Part shown: piece after piece, positions 15,713 through 23,952 of the stretch | Layout of the letters: each line of letters starts with the position of its first letter | Position numbering within the stretch: position 1 is the stretch's first letter | Assembly (NCBI GenBank): GCA_005801385.1 | Contig: SYEM01000239.1 | Span: 1 to 37,212 of the forward strand | Length of the DNA: 37,212 nucleotides | DNA from: Verrucomicrobiales bacterium | GTDB taxonomy: Bacteria; Verrucomicrobiota; Verrucomicrobiia; Limisphaerales; UBA9464 | Reading direction: 5' to 3' | Program-made: the position numbers and the translations under genes | Notes under the pieces: generated by a model | What the model was told of the DNA's origin: nothing | The model's database searches: none | The model's input: only the letters and a program-made list of their open reading frames with translations

Positions 15713-18436
15713 ATGAGAGGGGATCCTCGCCGCGCCATGGAGAGCTCGTCGACATGGACCGCACACGTCTCGATGGCCCTCGTAGCCTCCTGTGCCCTCT
15801 CCCTCACAGCTTTGTCCGCACCCAGGATTCCCGGTCTGGCATCAGCGCCTCTCGAATCGGATCTCCGTGGCGAGATCCTCGTCGAGGAATTGAACTGCGT
15901 GGCGTGCCATGAGACCGAGGGGTCGCTGAAGGCCCGGTCCAAGCAGGCACCCCGACTCTCGGACCTGGGCTCCCGGTTGAATCCCACCTGGGTCGAACGC
16001 TTCATCGCGGATCCCCACGGAACCCAGAGCGGGACCACGATGCCGGACACGCTTGGCTCGCTGGAGCCGAATGCCCGACGCCAGACGGCCCACGCCATCA
16101 CCCACTTCCTGCTATCGACCCGGACGCACGGATTCTCCCTCACCCCGCCCGACGCCATCGCCGCAGGGCACGGCCAACGGCTGTTCCTGGCCCGGGGCTG
16201 CATCGCCTGTCATCCCACCCCGGAGAGTGATCCGACTACACCTGAAGCCCAGGGACTGATTCCGCTCACCGGGCTGGAATCAAAGTACAGCGTCCAGAGC
16301 CTGTCGGGATTCCTCGAACAACCCCATCGGATCCGTCCGTCCGGACGCATGCCCGACCTCCGTCTGGACCGCCAGGACGTGGAGCGGATCACACACTACC
16401 TGCTCCGACGCACCCGGGTGCCCGGGGCCCTGGCCTACACCCTGTACCGGGGCCAGGTCTGGGAGGGACTCGACAGCGAAGAGGTCGTCGCCGAGCGCGC
16501 CGGCCAGGTCCGCGACTTCACCCTGAAGAGCCTCGGGGAGGTCGGTCACCACACCGCCATCCAGTATGACGGATGGATTCACATCCCAGGACCGGGACGA
16601 TATCGGTTCCACCTCCGCATGAATGGAGGTGCGCTGGTGGTGGATGGCCGGCAGCTCGTCCGGGAGGACCCCAGCGACGCCCGCGGTGTCCTCGAATGGT
16701 CACCGGAACTCGACCTCGCAACCGGTTGGCGGACGATCCGGCTCACCTATTTCCACACCGGACACGACCCCACGTTTTCGTTTGAGATGGAAGGCCCGGG
16801 CTTTCCCAGGGGCCCGCTGCCCGAATCCCTGCTGTCCGTATCCCGGGATCCCATCGCAACCCTCGAGCCATTCGGCGTCGATCCCACCCTCGCCGCGCAG
16901 GGTCGGGACGCGTTCATGAAACACGGGTGTGCCCGGTGCCACGACGATCTCCAGGTTGCGTCGCAACCTTCAACTGCCTGGGCCCAGCTCCAGCCTGACA
17001 AGGGATGCCTTAGCGGGGAGGCCGGGCCATGGCCCAGGTTCCATCTCGATCCCCCCCAGCGTACCCAGATCGCCCGCGCTCTGTCGCGAGTTCCCAAGCA
17101 CGAGTGGGCCGACACGCAACGACTCCAGAAGACCCTCGTCACCTTCAACTGCATCGCCTGCCACAGCCGAACCGGGGTCGGAGAACCCTCCGCAGACCGG
17201 CGGGGCGTGTTCACAGGAACCGAACCCGGACTCGGAGACGCCGGCCGACTGCCCCCCAGCCTCGACTACGTCGGTGCCAAGCTGACGCCGGAAGGGTTCC
17301 GCGATGTGCTCCTCCACGGGAAGCGTTCCCGTCGCTACCTCAACGCCCGCATGCCGCAGTACGGCGAGGCGCAGGTGGGGCATCTGGTCGACCTGTTCCC
17401 ACGCGTTGACCGTCTGGAGACCGCACCGATCCCGACCGTCACCAACGTCGCCGCGTTCCGCCAGATGGGTCACGGGCTGGTGGGCAGCGAGGGGTTCAGC
17501 TGCATCGCCTGCCATGAGTTCAACGGACAGAAGTCCGGTGAAATGGGTGCCATCGACCTCGCCACCGTCTCCCACCGTCTGCAGAAGAACTGGTTCCACC
17601 TCTATCTCCGGGACCCGGCACGCTTCAGTCCGACGGTCATCATGCCCGCCTATTGGCCGAACGGCCGGTCGGGTCGGACCGATCTTCTCGACGGCGACGC
17701 CGACCGGCAGATCGAGGCCCTGTGGGTGTACCTCGCCGAGGGCGATCGGGCGAAGAAACCCATCGGACTGTCGAGGCAGTCCCGAGAGCTCCGGGTCGGG
17801 GATGTGACCGAGCTGTGTCGGGGGCAGAGCCCCGTCGGCTACCGGGGGATCGGCGTCGGATACCCGGAACGGATCAACCTCGCCTTCGACTCCGGGGAGA
17901 TGGCGCTGCGGCTGCTTTGGAAGGGGGAGTTCGTCAACATCGATGCCGGACACTTCCACCCCCGCGGAACCGATCCGATCTCCTTCGCGCCTGGAATTCC
18001 TTTCCACCGGCTGGAGTCGCCCGAGTCCGCTTGGCCCCGCAAGGGAAAGACCAACCACCGGTTTCCCCAGGACCATGGATATCGCTTCCTCGGGTACCTG
18101 CTCGATGCCCAGCGTCGACCCACACTCCGATATCGCTACGGCGACATCGAGGTGGAGGACTTCTTTGAGGACCGAGTTGATGCGACGTCGAAACCCTTTT
18201 TCCGGAGGACCCTGACATTCACGGTCCCATCGCCCACCCTGCCCTTCGACTTCCGGGCCGCGACCGGCGAGGAAATCGGAGCCAATTCCGATCGGAGCTT
18301 CCACACCGGTCCGCTGCAGATGCGGATCCAGTCCGATCACACGGGCCGGATCCGGCAGGGTCGCCCCGACGAACTCCTCATCCGGGTGGACCCTCCCCAA
18401 GGCCGATCGACCCTCACCCTCGAATACCAATGGTAG
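15713..18436 (+). CDS. Multi-CxxCH cytochrome c protein with embedded PA14 domain
   Basis: This 907-residue exported protein has an N-terminal hydrophobic segment (MALVASCALSLTALSA) and five CxxCH heme-c motifs: CVACH (62-66), CIACH (163-167), CARCH (406-410), CIACH (480-484) and CIACH (597-601). Candidate distal Met ligands follow in TTMPDT (110), GRMPDL (213), ARMPQY (547) and VIMPAYWP (644). A PA14-like beta domain lies between hemes 2 and 3 (about 242-375; YTLYRGQVWEGL, YDGWIHIPGPGRYRFHLRMNGG). The last 220 residues are a beta-rich domain without heme motifs. It is likely a periplasmic or surface electron carrier taking electrons from the PQQ-type dehydrogenase encoded next. That gene overlaps this stop codon by 7 bases, so the two are translationally coupled. 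The start could also be Met9; the first ATG is used. Confidence 0.88.
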   Translation: MRGDPRRAMESSSTWTAHVSMALVASCALSLTALSAPRIPGLASAPLESDLRGEILVEELNCVACHETEGSLKARSKQAPRLSDLGSRLNPTWVERFIADPHGTQSGTTMPDTLGSLEPNARRQTAHAITHFLLSTRTHGFSLTPPDAIAAGHGQRLFLARGCIACHPTPESDPTTPEAQGLIPLTGLESKYSVQSLSGFLEQPHRIRPSGRMPDLRLDRQDVERITHYLLRRTRVPGALAYTLYRGQVWEGLDSEEVVAERAGQVRDFTLKSLGEVGHHTAIQYDGWIHIPGPGRYRFHLRMNGGALVVDGRQLVREDPSDARGVLEWSPELDLATGWRTIRLTYFHTGHDPTFSFEMEGPGFPRGPLPESLLSVSRDPIATLEPFGVDPTLAAQGRDAFMKHGCARCHDDLQVASQPSTAWAQLQPDKGCLSGEAGPWPRFHLDPPQRTQIARALSRVPKHEWADTQRLQKTLVTFNCIACHSRTGVGEPSADRRGVFTGTEPGLGDAGRLPPSLDYVGAKLTPEGFRDVLLHGKRSRRYLNARMPQYGEAQVGHLVDLFPRVDRLETAPIPTVTNVAAFRQMGHGLVGSEGFSCIACHEFNGQKSGEMGAIDLATVSHRLQKNWFHLYLRDPARFSPTVIMPAYWPNGRSGRTDLLDGDADRQIEALWVYLAEGDRAKKPIGLSRQSRELRVGDVTELCRGQSPVGYRGIGVGYPERINLAFDSGEMALRLLWKGEFVNIDAGHFHPRGTDPISFAPGIPFHRLESPESAWPRKGKTNHRFPQDHGYRFLGYLLDAQRRPTLRYRYGDIEVEDFFEDRVDATSKPFFRRTLTFTVPSPTLPFDFRAATGEEIGANSDRSFHTGPLQMRIQSDHTGRIRQGRPDELLIRVDPPQGRSTLTLEYQW

Positions 18437-19998
18437 AATCCCATCAGCACCTATCGACAGGTTCGACAGGAGGTCTGTGGGCAGGGCTCCGAGGATCGCA
18501 GGGACTCTTGGTCGCCCTGTCCCTCCTGAGACTCGTAGGGTGGAGTGGCCTGCCATCCCTCCGAGCAGAGGAGGATCTGGGGGCAATGTGGGGCACGGCC
18601 GCGGAAGAATCCAAATACTACCCCATCGTGGATATCCCGGTGCCGGCTGGTATTCCGCTGCATCCGGGTGGAATGGAGATCCTACCTGATGGACGTCTCG
18701 CCGTGGGAACCCGCCGCGGGGACGTCTACCTCGTCCGAGGTGCCTTCGACTCACCGCCCCGCCCCGAGTACCACCTCTTCGCCAGTGGTCAGGACGAGAT
18801 CTTCTCGCTGTCGTGGAGGGATGGCGCTCTGACCGCCACAAGCTGGGCCGAGGTCACACGCATCAAGGACCTCGATGGCGACGGGGTCGCCGATCGGTAC
18901 GACACCCTGAGCGCCGACTGGGGCTACGCCGAGGGCCATGAGTTCGCTTTCGGTTCCAAGCACGACCCGGACGGGAACATCTGGGTCGCCCTGGGACTCA
19001 GCAGTTCCTACGAATCGCACAATCTGTTCCGCGGCTGGGCGGTGAAGGTCACCCCGGACGGACGGATGATCCCGGTCTGCAGCGGACTCCGCAGCCCGGG
19101 TGGCGTCGGCTCCAACGCCGAGGGCGTGATGTTCGCGATCGAGAGCCAGGGGCCCTGGAACGGATGCTGTTCGCTCAAGCATCTCAAACCCGGTGGATTC
19201 CTCGGCCATCCCGCCAGCTACAACTGGTACCCCTTCGCACCGGAGGTCCCGAAGCCGGCGTTGGAACCAAAGAGTGATTCCCGGATGGGCATCGAGAAGA
19301 GGCGCGTCCGCGAACTCGTCCCTCCGGCCGTGAAGTTCCCCTACATTAAGATGGGGCGCTCGATCTCAGGATTCCGTCTCAACACGACCGACGGCCGTTT
19401 TGGGCCGTTCGACAACCAGCTGTTCCTCGGCGACTACAGCCTGAGCCTCGTCATGCGGGCGACCACTGAGCAGGTCAATGGCGTGTGGCAGGGAGCCTGT
19501 TACCCGTTCCGGGAGGGCCTCGCGACAGGGATTATGAACGTCGAATTCACGCCCAAAGGACAGCTGATGGCCGGAGGGTTCACCACAAGCCGACAGTGGC
19601 CCGTGCGAGGCGCACGACCCTTTGCGCTCCAGCGCATCGACTGGAACGGAATTACACCCTTCGAGATCCAGGAGATCCGCATCCTCCGTGATGGCTTCCG
19701 GGTCCTCTTCACGCAGCCTGCGGACCCGGGGACCGCGGCAGCGGTCGAGTCCTACCGGATCACCACCTATACCCACGTCTACCACGAGGGCTACGGCAGC
19801 CCGGAGGTTGACCCCACCACGCCCCGTGTCCTGAAGGCGATCCCGTCACCAGATGGCCGCTCCGTCCGGATCACGCTCGATAGGGTGGTGGAGGATCACA
19901 TCCACGACTTCGACCTGACCGGGATCCGCTCCCACGATGGACGCCGTCTCCTCCACGCCAAGGCCTACTACACGGTCAACGAGATCCCCAAGGACTAG
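18430..19998 (+). CDS. PQQ-type sugar dehydrogenase-like beta-propeller protein, exported
   Basis: The 522-residue protein has a long N-region and a hydrophobic signal segment (GLLVALSLLRLVGWSGL, cleavage near LRAEE). The body resembles the glucose/sorbosone dehydrogenase (PQQ/NHL) six-blade propellers common in Planctomycetes and Verrucomicrobia. Propeller-like repeats include GGMEILPDGRLAVGTRRGDVYLV and DPDGNIWVALGLSSSY, and there is a calcium-binding-like DLDGDGVADRYD (147-158). Family knowledge suggests oxidation of a sugar or sugar-like substrate, with electrons passed to cytochrome c. PQQ use is not proven by sequence. The ATG overlaps the cytochrome stop by 7 bases and the next gene starts 3 bases after its TAG, a tight operon. 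Confidence 0.82.
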   Translation: MVESHQHLSTGSTGGLWAGLRGSQGLLVALSLLRLVGWSGLPSLRAEEDLGAMWGTAAEESKYYPIVDIPVPAGIPLHPGGMEILPDGRLAVGTRRGDVYLVRGAFDSPPRPEYHLFASGQDEIFSLSWRDGALTATSWAEVTRIKDLDGDGVADRYDTLSADWGYAEGHEFAFGSKHDPDGNIWVALGLSSSYESHNLFRGWAVKVTPDGRMIPVCSGLRSPGGVGSNAEGVMFAIESQGPWNGCCSLKHLKPGGFLGHPASYNWYPFAPEVPKPALEPKSDSRMGIEKRRVRELVPPAVKFPYIKMGRSISGFRLNTTDGRFGPFDNQLFLGDYSLSLVMRATTEQVNGVWQGACYPFREGLATGIMNVEFTPKGQLMAGGFTTSRQWPVRGARPFALQRIDWNGITPFEIQEIRILRDGFRVLFTQPADPGTAAAVESYRITTYTHVYHEGYGSPEVDPTTPRVLKAIPSPDGRSVRITLDRVVEDHIHDFDLTGIRSHDGRRLLHAKAYYTVNEIPKD

Positions 19999-20001
19999 CC
20001 C

Positions 20002-21036
20002 ATGCTCCGCCACCTCCACCGCCTCGTCGTGCTCTGGTTTGCACTGACCCTCCTCCTGATGGGAGTGGTCCGTGGAGCCGATACCGAGCCGTGGCTGACG
20101 TATCCCGGCAAGAGCGGCCCGGGCAAAGGCAAGCGGGTGGTTCTCTTGGCGGCCGACCAAGAATACCGGAGCGAATACGCGATGCCCATGCTCGCCCGGA
20201 TCCTGAGTACGCATCACGGCTTCGACTGCACCGTGGTCTTCGGGGTGAACGAGAAGGGAGAGGTCGATCCCACTCTGCCGGTCTACCCCGAGGAGGGCCG
20301 GGTTTTCCGTGAACACCACATCCCCGGCCTCGAGCTCTTGGCCCAAGCCGATCTCGTCCTGTTCTTCCCGCGGCTCCTCACCCTCCCCATGCGGGAACGA
20401 CAACTCATCGTCGACTACATTGACTCGGGCCGACCCATTCTTTCACTGCGCACGGGCAACCACGGATTCCACGGGGCGCTGCCGTACCGGATCGACGGCA
20501 GGGCCGTGGACTGGGGCAATGACGTGCTCGGCGGCAGCTTCATGAACCATCACGGGCAGTGGCAGGCCGATTCGACCCGTGGCGTGTTCGTCCAGGAGAT
20601 GAAGGATCATCCGATCCTCCGCGGGGTCCGGGACATCTGGGGTCCCTCGGATGTGTACCGGACCTACAAGGAGGGAGGCAGCTTGCCGGCCGGTTGCACC
20701 GCCCTCGTCTGGGGTCAACCACTGCTCGGCCGCAAGCCTTCCGACAGACCCAACACAAACCTCGAGCCCCTACCCGTGGCCTGGTTCAAGCACTGGAGGA
20801 CCCGCGGAGGTCTCCAGGCCCGGGTGTTCCAGTCGACCATGGGCAGCGCACAAGACCTCGAATGCGCCGACCTCCGTCGACTCATCATCAATGCGATCTA
20901 CTGGGGCCTCGGCATGGAATCGGTCATCACGCCCGACCGCAGCGTTGATCTGGTCGGCTCCTACACACCCCCCGGATCTGGATTCCATTATGCCGAGCTC
21001 GGCGTGGTGCCACGGCCGGTCTCGGCCTTCCGTTGA
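20002..21036 (+). CDS. ThuA-like domain protein, exported
   Basis: The 344-residue protein has a signal peptide (LVVLWFALTLLLMGVVRGAD) and a ThuA-type Rossmann/glutamine-amidotransferase-like fold. Its motifs include GKRVVLLAADQEYRSEYAMPMLARIL, the central QADLVLFFPRLLTLP strand and turn, and LRTGNHGFHG. The late HPILRGVRDIWGPSDVY and VFQSTMGSAQDLE segments are also typical of the family. ThuA proteins are linked to trehalose and other disaccharide oxidation in rhizobia and are very common next to PQQ-propeller proteins in PVC bacteria; the exact reaction is unknown. It lies 3 bases downstream of the propeller gene and shares its transcript. It lacks the C-terminal heme domain found in some fusions. 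Confidence 0.82.
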   Translation: MLRHLHRLVVLWFALTLLLMGVVRGADTEPWLTYPGKSGPGKGKRVVLLAADQEYRSEYAMPMLARILSTHHGFDCTVVFGVNEKGEVDPTLPVYPEEGRVFREHHIPGLELLAQADLVLFFPRLLTLPMRERQLIVDYIDSGRPILSLRTGNHGFHGALPYRIDGRAVDWGNDVLGGSFMNHHGQWQADSTRGVFVQEMKDHPILRGVRDIWGPSDVYRTYKEGGSLPAGCTALVWGQPLLGRKPSDRPNTNLEPLPVAWFKHWRTRGGLQARVFQSTMGSAQDLECADLRRLIINAIYWGLGMESVITPDRSVDLVGSYTPPGSGFHYAELGVVPRPVSAFR

Positions 21037-21069
21037 CAGACCGATTGCCGATTGAGAACAACCCTCCCC

Positions 21070-21510
21070 ATGAAAGCACCCGCGGATATTGAAAGTGCAG
21101 TCCGGTCTGTCCTCGATCAGTTCGCGGTGGCCTATACGGACCGCGACGTCTCGAGGCTCCGGGTGACATTCGCCGCGGATGCGGATGTCCTCGTCTATGG
21201 GACTGGTGCCGACGAAAAATGCGTTGGCCTTGCCGAGATCGAGCGGCACGTGATGCGGGATTGGGCGCAGTCGGAGAAGGCCTCCATCACCCTGGGCCGC
21301 ACCTCCGTGTCATCAGCCGGAGCCGTGGCCTGGGTGGCCTCCGATGTCACGTTCAACGTCACGGCAGGCGGATCGGCCGTGACGATGCCCGGGCGGCTGA
21401 CCGCGGTGTTGGAGCGGCGTGCCGAAGGGTGGCTCCTCATTCAGACCCACTTCTCCCTCCCTGCAACCGGCCAGTCCGAGGGAGATTCGTTTCCGGGACA
21501 GAAATCGTAG
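21070..21510 (+). CDS. NTF2-like (SnoaL/DUF4440-type) protein
   Basis: The 146-residue cytosolic protein uses the ATG at 21070; the track extends to a TTG at 21052. It has the cone-shaped NTF2/SnoaL pattern: the helix SAVRSVLDQFAVAYTDRDVSRLRVTFAADADVLVYGTG, the core GLAEIERHVMRDW, and terminal strands (VTMPGRLTAVLERRAEGWLLIQTHFSLP). Members of this superfamily are small enzymes or ligand-binding proteins; no function can be assigned. It follows the ThuA gene by 33 bases and may be the last gene of that operon. Confidence 0.75.
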   Translation: MKAPADIESAVRSVLDQFAVAYTDRDVSRLRVTFAADADVLVYGTGADEKCVGLAEIERHVMRDWAQSEKASITLGRTSVSSAGAVAWVASDVTFNVTAGGSAVTMPGRLTAVLERRAEGWLLIQTHFSLPATGQSEGDSFPGQKS

Positions 21511-21531
21511 AGCCCGTATCACCGCTCCTTT

Positions 21532-21547
21532 GCAGTGACAGCACTGC
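21532..21547. other. Short perfect hairpin between convergent genes
   Basis: GCAGTG-ACAG-CACTGC forms a 6-bp perfect stem in the 97-bp gap between the convergent NTF2-like gene and the small minus-strand gene. There is no T-run on either side, so terminator function is doubtful. Confidence 0.25.
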
Positions 21548-21607
21548 TAGGATTCCGGGTTTGTCACGGCCGCAGACCCTGCCAGGTCCATGTGGGGCAC
21601 CCCGGAT

Positions 21608-21913
21608 CTACACGACATTCCCCGAAACCACCCGCTCTCGGATCCGCTCAACCAGGTTCCGGAGGTAGTCCATCGTTTCCTCGTCAGGATCCTCCCCGAA
21701 GTGGCGCCATCGGCGCTGCTCAAAGAAGAGACAGGTCCGAAGTTCGGTCAGCGTCTCACCACGTCGCTCATTGGCGATCTCGGCGCACCGCTCGAAGGAC
21801 TCCCAGACCCCATACCCATCAAAGGTCAGCGCGAAGGCCGCGAGGTCCGGCCACTCGGCACCAGGACCAGGGATGTCCTCGGACTTCAGGGTCCCGTTGG
21901 GAATCGCGTCCAT
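21608..21913 (-). CDS. Small conserved-looking hypothetical protein
   Basis: This is a 101-residue soluble protein starting MDAIPNGTLKSEDIPG. The track's longer start at 22081 would overlap the PAS gene, so ATG 21913 is chosen. The core DLAAFALTFDGYGVWESFERCAEIANERR, then LTELRTCLFFEQRRWRHFGEDPDEETMDYLRNLVERIRERV, is helical, acidic and rich in aromatic residues. I recall similar proteins of unknown function in myxobacteria and Verrucomicrobia, but no name can be given. It begins 8 bases after the stop of the upstream PAS gene on the same strand, so the two are probably co-transcribed. Confidence 0.65.
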   Translation of the reverse strand: MDAIPNGTLKSEDIPGPGAEWPDLAAFALTFDGYGVWESFERCAEIANERRGETLTELRTCLFFEQRRWRHFGEDPDEETMDYLRNLVERIRERVVSGNVV

Positions 21914-21921
21914 GGTCCGGC

Positions 21922-22930
21922 TCACCGCTGGCGCAACCGGAAGATCCGGGATGTCCCCGACGGCTCGATCCTCTGACGAATCTTCCCGCCGGAGACGGCC
22001 GGGGTTCCGCCCACCGGGGACCATGGCCCCGAGACCGAGTCTGCCGACTCGAGATCGAAGACCGTCGCATCCGCGGGCCACGACAGCTCCAGTCCGCCAT
22101 CCGCCAGACGGCCCACCTGTAGGTCGGGAATGACGAAGAACAGGATCCGCAGAGCCGTGATCGTCCCCTTCGAATCCCGCAGCGGCGTCTTCCGCACAAA
22201 GACCCGTGTGCGGATCCCTCCCTCCAGCTGGTTCTCCTCGACCGTCGAGAACTCCTGTCCGGAAGCAATCACCCGGGCGTCGTCCGCCCGGAACTTCTCC
22301 GCCAGATCCAGCGGGTAGAACGCAAAGTCATCTCGGCCGATGAGATTGGTCACCGACCGGATCTCAGGGAATACGGATCCCACCGACAACAGGAACAGGG
22401 CGTTGGCATTCAGGAACACGCTCTTCGTATCCTTGTCGATGATCTGGACATGGGCGCGTTCCCAGGCGTTGGCCGGCTCGGGGATCACCGTCTGATTCAG
22501 CGCCGGAATGAGGTAGAACCGCACCCGCAGGCCAAACACCTTCCCGGCACCATCCTTCAACGGGGTCTTCTCCGTGTAGACATAGCCCAGCGTGCCGCCC
22601 TCACTGTATTGCTCAATCGTCTCAAACCGCTCACCAGAGGCCATCACCCGCGCATCATCCGCCCTGTACTTTTCCGCCAGCTCCTTGGGGTAGAAATCGA
22701 AGTCGGTCTTCCCAATGACATCCTCGACCGTCTTGACCTGCGGGAAGGCCGCGCCCAGGGCGCTGGACATAGAGCGGGTTCGCATTGAGGAAGGTGCTGC
22801 CGATGTCCTTGTCGATCACGTAGAGGTGGTCGGCCTCCCATTTGTTCTTCGGATCCGGGATCACGGTCTGGGCCCCGCAGAGGCGGAAGGCGGTGAAAAC
22901 GAGGACTGCACACAGGAACAACAGTTTCAT
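21922..22930 (-). pseudogene. Exported protein with two tandem PAS-like domains, frameshifted in the first
   Basis: Two track ORFs join to one gene. It starts at the ATG at 22930 with a signal peptide (MKLLFLCAVLVFTAFRLCGA) and QTVIPDPKNKWEADHLYVIDKD...FLNANPLYV, then continues in another frame as SALGAAFPQVKTVEDVIGKTDFDFYPKELAEKYRADDARV. Comparison with the second domain (FLNANALFLLSVGSVFPEIRSV) places a one-base excess in the GG at 22765-22766. Each domain matches the PAS fold of sensor kinases (IGKTDFDFYP...KTPLKDGAGKVFGL). Here, though, there is no kinase or other output domain. The protein ends with a secreted-protein tail (LELSWPADATVF...GTSRIFRLRQR). It is either a recent frameshift mutant or a sequencing error. 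If intact, it would be a periplasmic or extracellular ligand-binding protein of about 335 residues. Confidence 0.78.
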
Positions 22931-23074
22931 GGAGGAATCCGGATAACACCGGTCTCAACGTCTATCATCCGAACCGATGCCCCACAAGGGCCCGTCGACA
23001 CGTCACCGCGGGCCAGAATGGCCTGTCCTGTAGCCACACAGCGCGTCCGGAAGCAGTACGGAATCCCTGCCCCA

Positions 23075-23449
23075 TCAATGACAGCAAGACCCCGTCGCCA
23101 CGGCCGGACTCAGGTAGGGAATGCCCAGACCCAATCCCCGGACGATGAGGAGGACACCCACCAAGCCGAGGGTCCAGGGCACCGATCCCTGGATCCCGGT
23201 CCGCCATCGGAGCGGAAGCGCACGACCCGCCATGGAAAGGCCCAGCATCATCGGCTGGGTCCCCAGACCGAACACGGTCATGTAGGCAACCGACTCCCCA
23301 AGACTCCCAGCCGCGGCCGAACCCGCCCCGGCAGCATACACCAGGCCACACGGAAGCAGGCCGTTGATCGATCCAAGGACCATCCGGGCCGACACGTTGG
23401 GCTTTCGCATCCAAGGTGCAGCCACCTTTCGCAACCCGGACACCACCAT
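23075..23449 (-). pseudogene. C-terminal remnant of a UreH/TauE-SafE-like membrane protein
   Basis: The 124-codon frame has INGLLPCGLVYAAGAGSAAAGS, then VAYMTVFGLGTQPMMLGLSMAG and TLGLVGVLLIVRGLGLGIPYLSP. This is the second half of the UreH-like/sulfite-exporter-type transmembrane family, often found with cytochrome oxidase and metal-handling genes. Intact proteins have about 220-240 residues with an N-terminal CxGMCG motif. Here the frame meets a stop about nine codons before the ATG, at 23477, and the upstream DNA is palindrome-rich spacer, so the first half is missing. Most likely this is a 5'-truncated pseudogene. The overlapping 244-residue ORF in another frame is a shadow. Confidence 0.6.
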
Positions 23450-23631
23450 CGCCAGATTTAGGGGTGCAGAGGAGACTCACACAGAGGCGATGTCGGTAGG
23501 GCTGTGCTCCGCCACGGCCCCATCTCGATCCGATGCGCGTGGCGCACCCGTGAAGGGGAACGGGGTCGTCTGCAGCGTCAGAGGAGCCCGGCTGGGCCTG
23601 TTCGATCCGCTCCACCCTCGCGGGGAAGATG

Positions 23632-23653
23632 GGGACGCCACGGAGGGCGTCCC
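23632..23653. repeat. REP-like inverted repeat (8-bp stem)
   Basis: GGGACGCC, a 6-base loop (ACGGAG) and GGCGTCCC form a perfect 8-bp stem in the spacer before the PSD1 gene. Confidence 0.6.
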
Positions 23654-23678
23654 TACCGGAGGGCGCTCCCGCGCCCAG

Positions 23679-23698
23679 TGATGCAGGGCACTGCATCA
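23679..23698. repeat. Perfect inverted repeat TGATGCAG/CTGCATCA
   Basis: An 8-bp perfect stem with a GGCA loop lies 26 bases after the previous palindrome. It is not followed by a T-run, so it is more likely a repeat element or protein-binding site than a terminator. Confidence 0.6.
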
Positions 23699-23952
23699 CC
23701 CATCGGCGGACGCCTTCGGCATCCGATCACAAACCACCCCGGGGCCTCTCGTTTCTTCCTCCCTGCCTCTTTCTCTCGGTTTTTCCCCAGCGTCTCCGCG
23801 TCACCGTGTGAGTCCCTCTTTCCCTCCTCTCCGTGTGAGTCCCCCGCTGGTGGACGCTGGGCGTCGGGAGACGGGAGTTGAGAGACGGATCAAAGGCCAG
23901 TACGAAGAGTCCCTTGAACATCTCCCCACCCAAGCCCGTCGGGCCATGCTGG

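Larger units (their letters stand above)
23477..23952. other. Intergenic spacer with palindromes and a short direct repeat
   Basis: This stretch of about 475 bp has no credible gene. It holds the inverted repeats GGGACGCC/GGCGTCCC (23632-23653) and TGATGCAG-GGCA-CTGCATCA (23679-23698). It also holds CCGTGTGAGTCCC twice (23804-23816 and 23831-23843). The pyrimidine-rich strand around 23755-23830 (CTCTTTCTCTCGG..CCTCCTCTCCGTGTG) has the look of dispersed intergenic repeats known from many PVC genomes. It abuts the broken end of the UreH-like remnant. Confidence 0.6.

Noticed and set aside
16970-18841. 623-aa minus-strand ORF
   Set aside because: It is antisense to the cytochrome and propeller genes, whose motifs (CxxCH, DLDGDG) are clear on the plus strand.
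22965-23699. 244-aa minus-strand ORF
   Set aside because: It is out of frame with the recognisable UreH-like membrane segments and runs into repeat spacer.
23804-23843. Two CCGTGTGAGTCCC copies as a CRISPR-like array
   Set aside because: There are only two short copies 27 bp apart, with no further units and no cas genes.
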